Positions 20,129 through 28,695 of a stretch of 64,000 bases of DNA are shown piece by piece (the stretch's first letter is position 1; each line of letters opens with the position of its first letter). The notes beneath the pieces are model-generated. The model did no database searches. It was given only the letters and a program-made list of their open reading frames with translations, and was not told the DNA's origin. The stretch is from Trichomonas vaginalis G3 (taxonomy: Eukaryota > Parabasalia > Trichomonadida > Trichomonadidae): positions 18,597,645 through 18,661,644 of the forward strand of contig NC_067205.1 of NCBI RefSeq assembly GCF_026262505.1. Direction: 5' to 3'. Position numbers and translations under genes: made by a program.

Positions 20129-20713
20129 TTACTTAACATAACCGCCTGCTGCCATAAGTCTTTGACGCCAACCCATACCAGCTAATGAAGGTTGACTTGG
20201 TTTAGTTTCCAAACTAAACTTTGGTTTTGGTTTATCTTCAGTTTTTGGTTTTTCTTCTTCTATCGGTTTTTCGTCACTTTTCGGTTTCTCTGACTTTACT
20301 TCACCTGCAGGAACAGTTGTGTCGTCAACATCTTCATAAATATCATATGCCATTTGTTTTTGTTTTCCTTTCAACTTTTTGTGTTTGTTGTAAAGTTTAG
20401 AATATTTCGACTCTAAGTCAATGAGATGTTCTATAATGAACTGTTGGTCAGTGAAGTAAACTTTTCCATCTGTTGTCTCGAAAGCTCCTTCAGACTTCAA
20501 TATTTTATTTGTGAGAGTCTGTTTCTTTTTTGAGATACTTGCCGTTCCATTTTTATGAAAAGTGACTTTGTAGTTAGGGTTTGTATTTCCAGACCTGGCA
20601 CTTTCTATTATTGAATTTTTCTCTTCATCTGTAAGTTCTTTGACAGGTTTTGACAATGGTTCTGAACTTTTTGTTTGTGGTGTCAAATCTACCGTTTCAA
20701 CTTCTTCGGTCAT
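20129..20713 (-). CDS. Maverick A charged protein with MCP-neighbour-type beta motif, 194 aa
   Basis: The N-terminal part contains NPNYKVTFHKNGTASISKKK, similar in plan to HPFYYVSQSKDGKIYVRKRK (45080-45514) and EGFYIHTMKDGRVQFRKIKQ (47656-47892) of Maverick B. A helical middle and a K/E/P-rich disordered tail follow, ending SLAGMGWRQRLMAAGGYVK. The leader in front of it is repeated before 20885. Function unknown, perhaps a virion-associated linker. Confidence 0.5.
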   Translation of the reverse strand: MTEEVETVDLTPQTKSSEPLSKPVKELTDEEKNSIIESARSGNTNPNYKVTFHKNGTASISKKKQTLTNKILKSEGAFETTDGKVYFTDQQFIIEHLIDLESKYSKLYNKHKKLKGKQKQMAYDIYEDVDDTTVPAGEVKSEKPKSDEKPIEEEKPKTEDKPKPKFSLETKPSQPSLAGMGWRQRLMAAGGYVK

Positions 20714-20732
20714 TTCATCTCAGTAAAAAATT

Positions 20733-20885
20733 TTAGTTTGGTTTGTTTTCAACTGGTTGTTGTTGTTTTTTAAGTCGGTCTAAAACTTCCTGAGGTATAG
20801 GAAGAACTTGACAAACACGTGGTGTAACTGCTGGAAGCCGACAAATCCATCTTGAACCCATTTGTCTCAATGCTGTATTGTTCAT
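20733..20885 (-). CDS. Maverick A mini-protein, 50 aa
   Basis: The ATG at 20885 gives MNNTALRQMGSRWICRLPAV and the frame closes at 20733. It is preceded by the same leader (about 20 nt, AAATTTTTTACTGAGATGAA) that precedes the 20129-20713 gene, which supports it as a real transcription unit. Not recognised. Confidence 0.45.
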   Translation of the reverse strand: MNNTALRQMGSRWICRLPAVTPRVCQVLPIPQEVLDRLKKQQQPVENKPN

Positions 20886-20904
20886 TTCATCTCAGTAAAA
20901 AATT

Positions 20905-21306
20905 TTACATTCCCCACGTTTGAGGCGGTTGAGGTTGGTTATTGTTTACCCACTGTTGTGCATGGTTATATCCTCTGTTAAAGAATCTTTCACCTTGGTC
21001 CATATAGTGTCCTGCTTGGTTATAGTAGTCATTTGCTTTGTTATAATAGTTTCCTGCTTGTCTTCCTACATTGTCCATCCATCCTTGAACTTTTCCTCTT
21101 GTTTCAGGATTTGGAATAAGATTTGTTGCATCTCGTGCTACATCCCAACCTTTCTGTACAGTTTGTATAATAGGTTGTGCTTTCTCTTTAAGTATACCTA
21201 ATGTACTCAAAATCTTCCTTCCAACTCCAAATACACCTCTGGCTATTGTTCCCACTGCGGGCAAAAATCTGGATGCAACTCCTGCTAATGCGCCAAATAA
21301 ACCCAT
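20905..21306 (-). CDS. Maverick A glycine-rich amphipathic virion-type protein, 133 aa
   Basis: The N-terminal 35 residues (MGLFGALAGVASRFLPAVGT...) form a glycine/alanine-rich amphipathic helix. The C-terminus is rich in N, Q, Y and G. Small proteins of this style are found beside adenovirus-like capsid genes (protein VI and core proteins); that comparison is by character only. Similar heads occur at 24879-25121 and 29050-29577. Confidence 0.5.
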   Translation of the reverse strand: MGLFGALAGVASRFLPAVGTIARGVFGVGRKILSTLGILKEKAQPIIQTVQKGWDVARDATNLIPNPETRGKVQGWMDNVGRQAGNYYNKANDYYNQAGHYMDQGERFFNRGYNHAQQWVNNNQPQPPQTWGM

Positions 21307-21323
21307 TTCTTATGGGTTAAAAA

Positions 21324-22281
21324 ATGACGAATCCAAACAAGGACCCCTATGTTTCTAAGGCAACAAAAAAAGCACTCATGATAAAAATCTTTAGTTCAAC
21401 ACCAAATGCTTGGTTTATGGATATCTTGGAAAACATTCCGAGAGTTAGAACAGATGGACCACCATACTGGCTAATATTTGTCGGTCAAAACACAAGATAC
21501 TGTGAAGCCATACCATTATGGTCCAAAAATATTTTAGATGTGAAAACTGCTTTGACAATATTCGTTGACAAATACCATCCAACAAAACTGACATCTGACT
21601 ATGAAAGTTCTTTCAAATCAGATGATGTAAAAAACTATCTGCGTTCAAAAAATGTAAACCAATATTTCATTGTCGACCAAAACCATTCTGCTCTTGGTGT
21701 CATTGACGGTTGTATAAAAATGTTAAGAGACTTAAACCAACCACAAGGTGGTGAAGCAAATGAAATGTCATATGACGACAAATATAGACACTTCTCCATG
21801 GCAAAGATGAGACAAGTTTTAAATATTTACAATAGCCGTAAACAAAAAGGTTTGGGAAACCACTCCCCCGAAGAAATGAAAAACAACCCTGACTTAGAGA
21901 AAGACTATATATTTAATAATTTAGTCAAAAGAGACAAACAAGAAAGAATGCCGGGCTTCAAACTTCAGAAAGGCGACAAAGTAAAAATAGAAATACCTAA
22001 ACGCGACCCATATGAAATACTATTGACTATGACAACAATGGGAACCGACAGGTACTCACATTCGTGTTCGTAAAAATAGAAGAAAGTATACAAGAGAATA
22101 TTATGAAGTTTTAGGCAAACATGGCAAAATGTACACACTGCAAGCAGAAGATAAAACTACTATTGTCAGACCTCGTTTCAAACTTGTCAAAGTTCAAGGT
22201 GGTATACTTTCAAAGACAGTTCCTAACAAATATAAGACAACTCCTGACGAATATGCTAAAGAAGTTGAAAATGACGACTAA
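21324..22281 (+). pseudogene. Maverick A retroviral-type integrase locus, broken
   Basis: The integrase core is recognised from WFMDILENIPRV, KLTSDYESSFKS and the DQNHSALGVIDGCIKMLRDL region. These match in order the core of the Maverick B integrase at 36550-37635. The end of the locus reads like the chromodomain-like tail of that protein. In Polintons this enzyme inserts the element DNA and leaves 5-6 bp duplications. It is divergent from the amphipathic protein gene and convergent with the fibre, overlapping it by 4 bp. About one break. Confidence 0.7.
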
Positions 22282-23852
22282 GCAATTCTATACCATGCGT
22301 AAACTGTCATGTAAGGTGGCATGTAGTCTTTACCCAAGCCTGTTGGATTTGTTGTGAAAGTATGTGTATGATTTCCTCCTGGTTCAGTTGGTCGAAAAGT
22401 CTTTTTTGCTGAATGGTTATAATCTGGAGATAAAACGTCATTGCCAGCATAATATTCTGAGTTGTATAATGGATGGTCTCTTAATGAGTGACTATGGTCG
22501 CCAGAAAAGTTTGTAGTTCCTGTATGAGTGTGCGGTGGAAGGTTTGCTTCAGTAATTTTCTTCGAACCTCCTGTTTCCTTTGAAGAGTTTGCACAATACA
22601 AAAACCTGTCGACTATTTGTTCCCATGCACCAACACCAAACATTACTTGAGGACCTCTTGCTTCCATAGATGTATAAATAGAACCTACTGGGTTCATTAA
22701 ATCAAACATATGAGATATTATAGGATTGTCTCTTTTGAACTTAAAATATAGTGCAACTATTTCAGGTTTCTTCTGGTTTGTGTCAGAATATTTTTTATAA
22801 TATAATCTTATGTTTTCAGGGTGGGTAAAATCTTGACTATAATATTTATTTCTGTCATCTATATAATAATATACTATTCTCGTTTTTTCTATTGCATTAT
22901 ATCTTTTATATCTATAATAATCTAAATATAATGTTTGCTTTTGTTCATCTGCATGTAGTGTTCCTTCGTCATCTACATAGTCATAATAATATGGTGCTGG
23001 AGCTGGGTCAGGCAATGTCATATCTGCCATTTCATAAACTCGGAAATATTTCTTTTGTTCGTCTCCATATAAGTTTAAGTAGCAGTTGTTGTCTAATGGA
23101 ACTTTAACTTGTGTACCATTATTCTTTATATAGCTTACATACATTTCATTGTTATTTTTCGGAATGAGTTTATACCGTATACCATTTTTTAAGGAATGTA
23201 CAAACTGCCATCTAAAATATTTATTTTCTTCATTGACAGAAAAGTCACCAACAATAGTTTCAATATTTTTTGTTGTTCCTATCAAACTTTGGTATATTTC
23301 ATTGACATATGTTTTATCTGCTTTCTTTTCAAGGCTAACGTTTAAGTCTGTTATTTCAGATATAGAATGTGTATGTCCAACGGCACTTTTACTGTTTAAG
23401 GTTTCTTGTAAGTCTGTTATTTCAGATATAGAATGTGTATGTCCAACGGCACTTTTCCTGTTTAAGGTTTCTTGTAAGTTTGTAATATTTGCAATGGTAT
23501 GTGTATGTCCAACGGCACTTTTACTGTTTAAGGTTTCTTGTAAGTCTGTTATTTCAGATATAGAATGTATATGAGTCTTTTTAGAATATTCGTTTTCAGC
23601 TCTTGTCACTTCACTTGACATTTTATTGTCAACATATGTTTTGTCTGCTAGTTCAGGATGAGTATGTTCTTTTGTTGCATAAGCATTGTTAGCTCTTTCT
23701 TCTTCTTTTGCTATTGCATCGTCTACATATTCTTTGTCAGCTTTGTTGTCAACATCTGTTTTCAAAAGAAGTTCATTTATAGGTTTCTCGTTTAAAGTTC
23801 CTTTTGTTGGATTATACAGACATTGTTCTTCTGTCTTGAAACAGAAACTCAT
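22278..23852 (-). CDS. Fibre protein of Maverick A with phage tail-collar C-terminus, 524 aa
   Basis: From N to C: a helical stalk with ADKxYVD units; four repeats of HTHSISEITDLQETLNSKSA (about residues 90-180), a shaft motif well known in phage tail fibres; a beta-rich middle; then NPVGSIYTSMEARGPQVMFG and EANLPPHTHTGTT, ending MPPYMTVYAWYRIA, the signature of the phage tail-collar domain (T4 gp12-type ends). Maverick B carries the same module at 34536-36530. A host- or neighbour-attachment role is inferred. The reading frame is open over its whole length. Confidence 0.75.
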   Translation of the reverse strand: MSFCFKTEEQCLYNPTKGTLNEKPINELLLKTDVDNKADKEYVDDAIAKEEERANNAYATKEHTHPELADKTYVDNKMSSEVTRAENEYSKKTHIHSISEITDLQETLNSKSAVGHTHTIANITNLQETLNRKSAVGHTHSISEITDLQETLNSKSAVGHTHSISEITDLNVSLEKKADKTYVNEIYQSLIGTTKNIETIVGDFSVNEENKYFRWQFVHSLKNGIRYKLIPKNNNEMYVSYIKNNGTQVKVPLDNNCYLNLYGDEQKKYFRVYEMADMTLPDPAPAPYYYDYVDDEGTLHADEQKQTLYLDYYRYKRYNAIEKTRIVYYYIDDRNKYYSQDFTHPENIRLYYKKYSDTNQKKPEIVALYFKFKRDNPIISHMFDLMNPVGSIYTSMEARGPQVMFGVGAWEQIVDRFLYCANSSKETGGSKKITEANLPPHTHTGTTNFSGDHSHSLRDHPLYNSEYYAGNDVLSPDYNHSAKKTFRPTEPGGNHTHTFTTNPTGLGKDYMPPYMTVYAWYRIA

Positions 23853-23891
23853 CTGTCATTGGGTTTAATGTCAGTTTTAAGTTTCCTTCTT

Positions 23892-24008
23892 TCAATGACT
23901 CAGATATTTAGAATAGTTTGAAAAGTTTGTTGTGTTCTTATTTAGAGCTTGCATAATGAGTTGTCGGTTGTGTTGTATTTCTCTCATAGACGCTGTTTCA
24001 TTTGACAT
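23892..24008 (-). CDS. Maverick A mini-protein upstream of fibre gene, 38 aa
   Basis: A short frame from the ATG at 24008 (MSNETASMREIQHNRQLIMQ), hydrophilic and helical, 40 nt upstream of the fibre gene on the same strand. It could be a separate small gene or belong to the fibre locus. Confidence 0.3.
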   Translation of the reverse strand: MSNETASMREIQHNRQLIMQALNKNTTNFSNYSKYLSH

Positions 24009-24026
24009 TTTTATTCTAGATAAAAT

Positions 24027-24803
24027 ATGCTTTCAATAGAAAAAGAAAATTCAAGAGTTGCTACAACTAAACCATTAGATGAACTTTTTACTAATGTCGG
24101 TCAAAAGTTTGAGACAGAGACCGTAAAGCATGAAGGCTATCGTTTTGACTACCCATTAAGATGGTTAAGAGACCCATCTGTCACAAAAGCTATTGGCTTT
24201 CGTAGAATGAAGTTCATTTCAGAAGCCATACATGGTTTCCCATTTACGGTCGGTTTTGAAGTTCGATACTATAACAAAGAAAAACGTATGTATGAGAAAT
24301 TTGAACAGGGAAAACTTTTACAAGTTAGTTTGCTTGTAAACTTAGAAACAACTCTTCAAGCTTTTCAAGAAAAAATAAACGATATCTATATCGAATATGC
24401 AAACCAGTATAACATTGACGAGGGAGAGTACCATCTCGATATTATTTATGACAGGAAAAATGCAACTGTTAAAATCAATAAAATAGAAGACCTTGGAGAA
24501 AACGTTTATATTTCTACAAAATATAACAACTTGGCATGGTATAGATTTATGAGGATGTTAAATCAGCCTGCAGCATATCCAGTACACCCAGACTTTTATG
24601 AAGTCGAAAACCCTAATGGAACATATGAAAATATTTTCGACCAAGATGCTATTATTGTTCATGCTTCATTTTCTGGCGCCCAAACTCTTTCTTATGCTTG
24701 GCAAATGACTTTTACGAAAAACCTACAAAGTTATACGAACCACCAAGTGGAAGTATTTCAGACTTTCAAGTATGGTTTACTACAGATGGAAGAAAAAGAA
24801 TAA
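24027..24803 (+). CDS. Maverick A virion-type protein, 258 aa
   Basis: A mixed alpha/beta protein with FDYPLRWLRDPSVTKAIGFR followed by LLQVSLLVNLETTLQAFQEK. The same plan is seen in Maverick B at 29803-30685 (YEYPRHWVEYVGGEKAIEIR) and more distantly at 43919-44776 (FKFPTDWIVNINEEKYIGIT). Present in both elements, it is likely a structural protein conserved in these Mavericks, but I cannot name it. The locus looks slightly broken at its end. Confidence 0.5.
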   Translation: MLSIEKENSRVATTKPLDELFTNVGQKFETETVKHEGYRFDYPLRWLRDPSVTKAIGFRRMKFISEAIHGFPFTVGFEVRYYNKEKRMYEKFEQGKLLQVSLLVNLETTLQAFQEKINDIYIEYANQYNIDEGEYHLDIIYDRKNATVKINKIEDLGENVYISTKYNNLAWYRFMRMLNQPAAYPVHPDFYEVENPNGTYENIFDQDAIIVHASFSGAQTLSYAWQMTFTKNLQSYTNHQVEVFQTFKYGLLQMEEKE

Positions 24804-24878
24804 TTCCATTATACCATGTGTTTTACTTAGAACTTAGTTTCATATACAACTACTATCGAACGGTAAAAATATAATTTT

Positions 24879-25121
24879 TTAATACGGTTGAGGTGTTGGA
24901 TTTGGTTGCCAACTAGACTGTGGTGCAGGTTCAGGCTGTTGTATAACAGGAGCTTGTTCTTCTGGTTCAGGGTCTTTAGGTATAATACCAACAAACTGAC
25001 CTACTCTTTTACCAATATTTTTGACTCCGTTCCAAATTCCTCTTCCTACGGTTTTTATTCCATTCAATATACCTCTTCCAACTCTTCTGAAGAAGTTTCC
25101 AATACTACTGAAGAAACCCAT
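24879..25121 (-). CDS. Maverick A amphipathic glycine-rich protein, 80 aa
   Basis: MGFFSSIGNFFRRVGRGILN begins two or three repeats of an amphipathic GxxNGIKTVGRGIWNGVKN pattern (residues 1-45), followed by a P/Q-rich tail. The cationic amphipathic repeats suggest membrane interaction, as in membrane-active capsid peptides; this is inference from composition. Confidence 0.5.
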   Translation of the reverse strand: MGFFSSIGNFFRRVGRGILNGIKTVGRGIWNGVKNIGKRVGQFVGIIPKDPEPEEQAPVIQQPEPAPQSSWQPNPTPQPY

Positions 25122-25139
25122 TTTACTATATGTAAAAAT

Positions 25140-25502
25140 CTAATGTCCACCTAGTCTCTTACGTTTCCTGTTGAGTTCCATAGCATTCTTTAACTGGAGC
25201 TCATACATTCTGTTTCTCCTCTGGTAGAAAACATATTCTGGGTCAACTCCTGTGTTCGCGTCATCTGCATAAAGTTGTTTATATCCCACTTCAGGGTTTG
25301 TATAAAACTCTTTCCATCTCATATTTGCATACCATGGTGGCAAACCTAACGCAGCGTCATTTGACATGGCAGTTTGCATTTGTACATCTGTTGGCACTTG
25401 ACCATAGTTTGCCATCGCAGTTTGTATTCTAACTTCATTTGGAATATTCTCTGGGTTTGGTTGTCCAGGTTGCTGTGCATTCGCTAAGTTCTGTGCGTCC
25501 AT
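25140..25502 (-). CDS. Maverick A protein of unknown function, 120 aa
   Basis: An N/Q/P-rich head with two copies of a VxxQTAM motif, an aromatic middle (LPPWYANMRWKEFYTNPEVG) and a basic helical end (NRKRKRLGGH). In line on the minus strand with the neighbouring small genes. Not recognised. Confidence 0.5.
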   Translation of the reverse strand: MDAQNLANAQQPGQPNPENIPNEVRIQTAMANYGQVPTDVQMQTAMSNDAALGLPPWYANMRWKEFYTNPEVGYKQLYADDANTGVDPEYVFYQRRNRMYELQLKNAMELNRKRKRLGGH

Positions 25503-25525
25503 TTAATATTAGATAAAAATATCTC

Positions 25526-25657
25526 TTACGAGTACATATGCTGAACATTTGCAGGCATTGGTTCATCTTCATATTCTCTGTACTTTTCTGCCACGTCAAA
25601 TAAATAAATGACACAATGGAAAAAACCTAAAACAAGTAGTCCTATTTCAAACCACAT
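25526..25657 (-). CDS. Maverick A single-pass membrane mini-protein, 43 aa
   Basis: The ATG at 25657 gives MWFEIGLLVLGFFHCVIYLF followed by a charged, acidic end. It overlaps the end of the methyltransferase gene by 16 bp on the same strand. A small membrane protein; role unknown. Confidence 0.45.
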   Translation of the reverse strand: MWFEIGLLVLGFFHCVIYLFDVAEKYREYEDEPMPANVQHMYS

Positions 25658-26460
25658 TTACTTACTAATAAAATTTCGTTATTGTGACACTTTCTCCGGT
25701 TTATAGGACCTCTCTCATATTCTATCTTGTCATATCTAAACTCATAGTCATGTATGTCCTCTAACCATCTCATAACGGTTTCCAAACCACTTTTATCGGA
25801 TGTAAAGTAAAAGCATGGATGGTTATGTAAAACGTCTAAAGTTTCTAAAGAGTCTCTCAAAGTCCAGTCTACTTGGTATTGAAAATCCCATGTGTTATAG
25901 AACGGCGGGTCCACTATAAAGAAAACATTTTCCTTGTCTTTATATTTTTCATACAACTCTGTCCAATGACATCTCACAAACTCTATACCCTCAATATATT
26001 TTTCTATGTTCTCTTTGAAAACATTTGTATAGTTGAGATATAAAACTTTTGACATAAGTGTTTCAATGTCATGAACTCTTATAGAACCACTATATAATAG
26101 TCTAGCAGATATACTATCCCAGTCTATATATTCTGCTTTTTTCAAAACCTCTCTCACAATATTTTTCTTATCTAATGGTATACGTTCCATCTTACCTATA
26201 GGTATCTTTTCTTTTAACTCTTTCAATATATTGTTTGTGTCTGGTATATGTTTGAGACGGTCCATATAGTTGTCGAAGTCATTGCATATAATCTTTGAGT
26301 CTGGGAATATTGTATGACATAAATGGGATATATAGAAACTTCCACCGAACAAATCTACAAATGTTAGACCATTCGGTAGTTTCTTAAGCTCTCTCAATAT
26401 AATATCTTTACATTTACTCTTATTTCCAAAGAACGGTAACGGAGGTTTTGTAAAATTCAT
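25642..26460 (-). CDS. D12-class adenine-N6 DNA methyltransferase in Maverick A, 272 aa
   Basis: The motif X-type PFFGNKSK (residues 9-16), motif I-type FVDLFGG (34-40) and the motif IV-type FFIVDPPFYNT (180-190) in this order are those of the Dam/D12 class of adenine DNA methyltransferases. The length is usual for the family. It is the terminal gene of Maverick A, 118 bp inside the right terminal repeat, and reads as a whole frame. DNA adenine methylation and Maverick-borne methyltransferases have been reported in T. vaginalis. It may mark element DNA or serve the host. Confidence 0.85.
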   Translation of the reverse strand: MNFTKPPLPFFGNKSKCKDIILRELKKLPNGLTFVDLFGGSFYISHLCHTIFPDSKIICNDFDNYMDRLKHIPDTNNILKELKEKIPIGKMERIPLDKKNIVREVLKKAEYIDWDSISARLLYSGSIRVHDIETLMSKVLYLNYTNVFKENIEKYIEGIEFVRCHWTELYEKYKDKENVFFIVDPPFYNTWDFQYQVDWTLRDSLETLDVLHNHPCFYFTSDKSGLETVMRWLEDIHDYEFRYDKIEYERGPINRRKCHNNEILLVSKCGLK

Positions 26461-26577
26461 TTATATATAATAATAAAAATGTTTTTTTCCTGAAAAGTGA
26501 CAGAAAAGTGACAAAACATGAAAACATATATAATTTGTGAAAAGCGACACATTATATAATGTTTTCGACCCAGAAGA

Positions 26578-26664
26578 AGGCTTCTCAAAGTATACTTCCT
26601 TGGAACGCCTGTAACTTTTCCTGTAGCGACGATAGACCCTTACTTGTCCGGACAAAGTTATACT
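26578..26664 (-). repeat. Maverick A right terminal inverted repeat
   Basis: 87 bp, the reverse complement of 3100-3186. It ends at ...GTTATACT, 11 bp before the element X end repeat. Confidence 0.9.
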
Positions 26665-26674
26665 AAACATCTTC

Positions 26675-26713
26675 AGGGCTAGAGGGCACGAAGTGCCTGG
26701 AGGCCCCACTACC
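26675..26713 (-). repeat. Element X right terminal inverted repeat
   Basis: This is the reverse complement of 1514-1552 with one mismatch. A 14-T run (26714-26727) and the duplicated ATTTAAA (26728-26734) follow. Confidence 0.8.
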
Positions 26714-26727
26714 TTTTTTTTTTTTTT

Positions 26728-27402
26728 ATTTAAATAATAATTTGTGTAAATATCATGATCTTCTTTCTTAATTGTATTAGTTGCATATGTCACGTTTTTA
26801 AGAACTTTTTTGAATTTTTCGGAATCTAAAGGTGGTGAAAGTAATATACATGGGTATTCTTCATTATCAATAAATTGTAACTTATGTTTACGAATAAATT
26901 TAATACCTTCTTCTGAAAGTGTTTCGTCTATTTCACCATCTAATAAATTTTGTGTTGATTCTGAGACATAATTTTTATATCTTTCTTCATGAGATTTCTG
27001 AACTTCTGATTCTGAAGCTGGGATATTCATTAAACCCTCTACTTCATTTTCATTATATTTTTCAACTTCTCTTAATTCCTTAATTTTTTCATCTATTTCA
27101 TCTCTTATTTTTTTCAGTCTTTCAATTTCATTGTATTCATCATCTTTAATCCGTTCTTCATAATATTCAGGGAAAACATCAGGTTCTTCGGGTTTTTCTT
27201 CTTCAGATGTAGGATATAAGAAATTTATAACATCATCTTTATTCATTTTTCCATCATAATTTAAATCATTTAATAACTCGGCAAATTTTTTACAATTTCT
27301 TAAATAATATTTATTAACTTCATAACCCGCCTCCTCTAATATATCCTTTATTTCCTCGTTTGTGAATCCTAATTTTTTAACGTTGTTAGTTTTGACGCTC
27401 AT
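26728..27402 (-). pseudogene. Maverick C gene equivalent to 60788-61894 of Maverick D, interrupted by element X
   Basis: From the ATG at 27402 (MSVKTNNVKKLGFTNEEIKD) the protein matches the Maverick D protein almost residue for residue until element X begins. The displaced next piece of the gene is visible at 1451-1504. The N-terminal part resembles the first part of the polymerase locus in Maverick B (40091 onward). It is a fossil. Confidence 0.75.
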
Positions 27403-27471
27403 TTCATACAAAATAAAAAAATAAAATAATAAACATAACTAAGTTTTAATTTTTCGTAAGAAGTTTATTTT

Positions 27472-27819
27472 TTAATAATTCAAGACACAAGCTTTATAAA
27501 ATTCATCTAATTTTTTCTTACCCCGTATATAATCTTTATATAAAGCCTTTTCATTTAATCTATAAACATCACCTTCATAAATGAAAAATTCATCAGACGT
27601 GTCATCATTTTCTATTTCTTCTAATTCACTGGCTTTCTTTAAGTATTTTTTATTCCAATCATCAACAAGAGGTTTTATATTTTGTATAAATTTTTCTTTA
27701 TAATCCGGCTTATATTTATATTTTTCACAAAATTGAATATAATTTTCATATAAATCTTCTGCATGCAATGATATACTCACCATTATTATGTTGTCTCCCA
27801 CGAATTTTGTTCCGTTCAT
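27472..27819 (-). CDS. Maverick C protein of unknown function, 115 aa
   Basis: The ATG at 27819 gives MNGTKFVGDNIIMVSISLHA. The protein is charged, tyrosine- and lysine-rich (YIQFCEKYKYKPDYKEKFIQ), likely helical. It is absent from the corresponding place in Maverick D, where flanking sequences are directly joined. Not recognised. Confidence 0.5.
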   Translation of the reverse strand: MNGTKFVGDNIIMVSISLHAEDLYENYIQFCEKYKYKPDYKEKFIQNIKPLVDDWNKKYLKKASELEEIENDDTSDEFFIYEGDVYRLNEKALYKDYIRGKKKLDEFYKACVLNY

Positions 27820-27883
27820 TTCTTACGAATTAAAAAAATAAATTATTCAAAAATGTAAGACATGAATTTTTAAAGTTTATTTT

Positions 27884-28264
27884 TTATTCATGAAAATAAT
27901 TATTTCTAATTTCTTTTACTCTCTCGTATATACTAGATTTAAAGAATTCAGAACATTTCCCATAATCTCCTAAATGTTTTCTTATCTTATTGGTTTTCCA
28001 TTCATTATATGAAACTGTATAAACTTTATCTTTATCTTTGCATCTTTCATCACTTCCAATATATTTATATTTCAATTTTGATTTATTGGTTTCATATTCA
28101 TTAACGTTTAATAATTCACAGTCTTCCTTTTTAAATAAATGTTTTATGTATTCAGGATTAACAATTCTATAATATTGCTTCCCTTTAAATCTTTGAATAT
28201 AAACAGGAAGACCATCCTCTAAAATTCGATAATCTATTTTATCTGGTTTTACTTGTTGGGTCAT
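27884..28264 (-). CDS. Maverick C protein of unknown function, 126 aa
   Basis: The ATG at 28264 gives MTQQVKPDKIDYRILEDGLP. A short beta-rich head (VYIQRFKGKQYYRIVNPEYI) is followed by a lysine-rich helical part. Maverick B inserted 6 bp upstream of its start, separating it from its leader, which now lies at 48254 onward. Also absent from D. Confidence 0.5.
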   Translation of the reverse strand: MTQQVKPDKIDYRILEDGLPVYIQRFKGKQYYRIVNPEYIKHLFKKEDCELLNVNEYETNKSKLKYKYIGSDERCKDKDKVYTVSYNEWKTNKIRKHLGDYGKCSEFFKSSIYERVKEIRNNYFHE

Positions 28265-28270
28265 TTATGA

Positions 28271-28276
28271 ATTAAT
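28271..28276. repeat. Target duplication of Maverick B, left copy (ATTAAT)
   Basis: ATTAAT flanks both ends (28271-28276 and 48254-48259), the 6-bp length expected for Polinton integration. As ATTAAT is its own complement it could formally be read as part of the terminal repeat. Confidence 0.75.
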
Positions 28277-28565
28277 ACACATATCGTCGGTACGGAGGCA
28301 CTGCGCGCCATCTTACCGAAGATATGTCAATCTGACACTTTACAAAACCACTAACGTATATTTTACATCGCAGATGCAATATTTCTAATAACCTTAAACT
28401 ATTTCTGCCACGTAAAGTATTTATCACATAAACCACCTCATCTCACCTCTCTGTACGTTATATATTGTGCGCAGGTCATTGCCCATGGCAACTCCCCGCG
28501 ACACAATGCACGTGCATGAAAAAATAAACGTTCTCACTAACGTTCTCACTAACGTTCTCACTAAC
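28277..28565 (+). repeat. Maverick B left terminal inverted repeat
   Basis: 289 bp, identical by eye to the reverse complement of 47965-48253. Its inner end consists of three copies of a 12-bp unit (CTCACTAACGTT phase). Degenerate copies of the unit recur at 28613-28700. Confidence 0.92.
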
Positions 28566-28695
28566 ACAAGCACTAACTTAACCTTAAATATTTACAAAGC
28601 CGCCAACCACTTCACTAACGAACTCACTAATGTAAAAATAAACGTTCTCACTATCGTTCTCACTATCGTTCTCACTAACGACTTCACTAATGTTC

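Larger units (their letters stand above)
3100..26664. mobile_element. Maverick A (Polinton), 23.6 kb, both ends present, internally broken
   Basis: The boundaries are set by inverted repeats of 87 bp at 3100-3186 and 26578-26664, identical by eye. They start AGTATAACTTTGTCCGG. Parts in order: glutamine-rich/coiled-coil locus, major capsid, second capsid-type protein, SF3 helicase, packaging ATPase, KilA-N regulator, a block of small genes, HNH-type protein, DNA polymerase B, amphipathic virion-type protein, integrase, phage-type fibre, virion-type proteins and adenine methyltransferase. No clean target duplication is visible at its junctions with X. Identical terminal repeats suggest a fairly recent insertion, but the capsid, polymerase, integrase and other loci are broken, roughly fifteen to twenty breaks in all. 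Confidence 0.88.
1505..26727. mobile_element. Element X: small unclassified inverted-repeat element, split by Maverick A
   Basis: The core runs from 1514 to 26713, with A- and T-runs outside it. Its ends are inverted repeats of about 39 bp (1514-1552 and 26675-26713) starting GGTAGTGGGGC, with one visible mismatch. Each end contains a small hairpin, GGCAC-TTC-GTGCC. Without Maverick A the element would be about 1.65 kb and hold a single gene (1644-2846). No transposase motif is visible in that gene, so the class is unknown: a DNA transposon is likely from the terminal repeats and the target duplication. Confidence 0.7.

Noticed and set aside
3094-26670. Target duplication for Maverick A (CAAAAT against AAACAT)
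   Set aside because: Only four of six positions agree, so no duplication is claimed; flanking bases of X may have changed since insertion.
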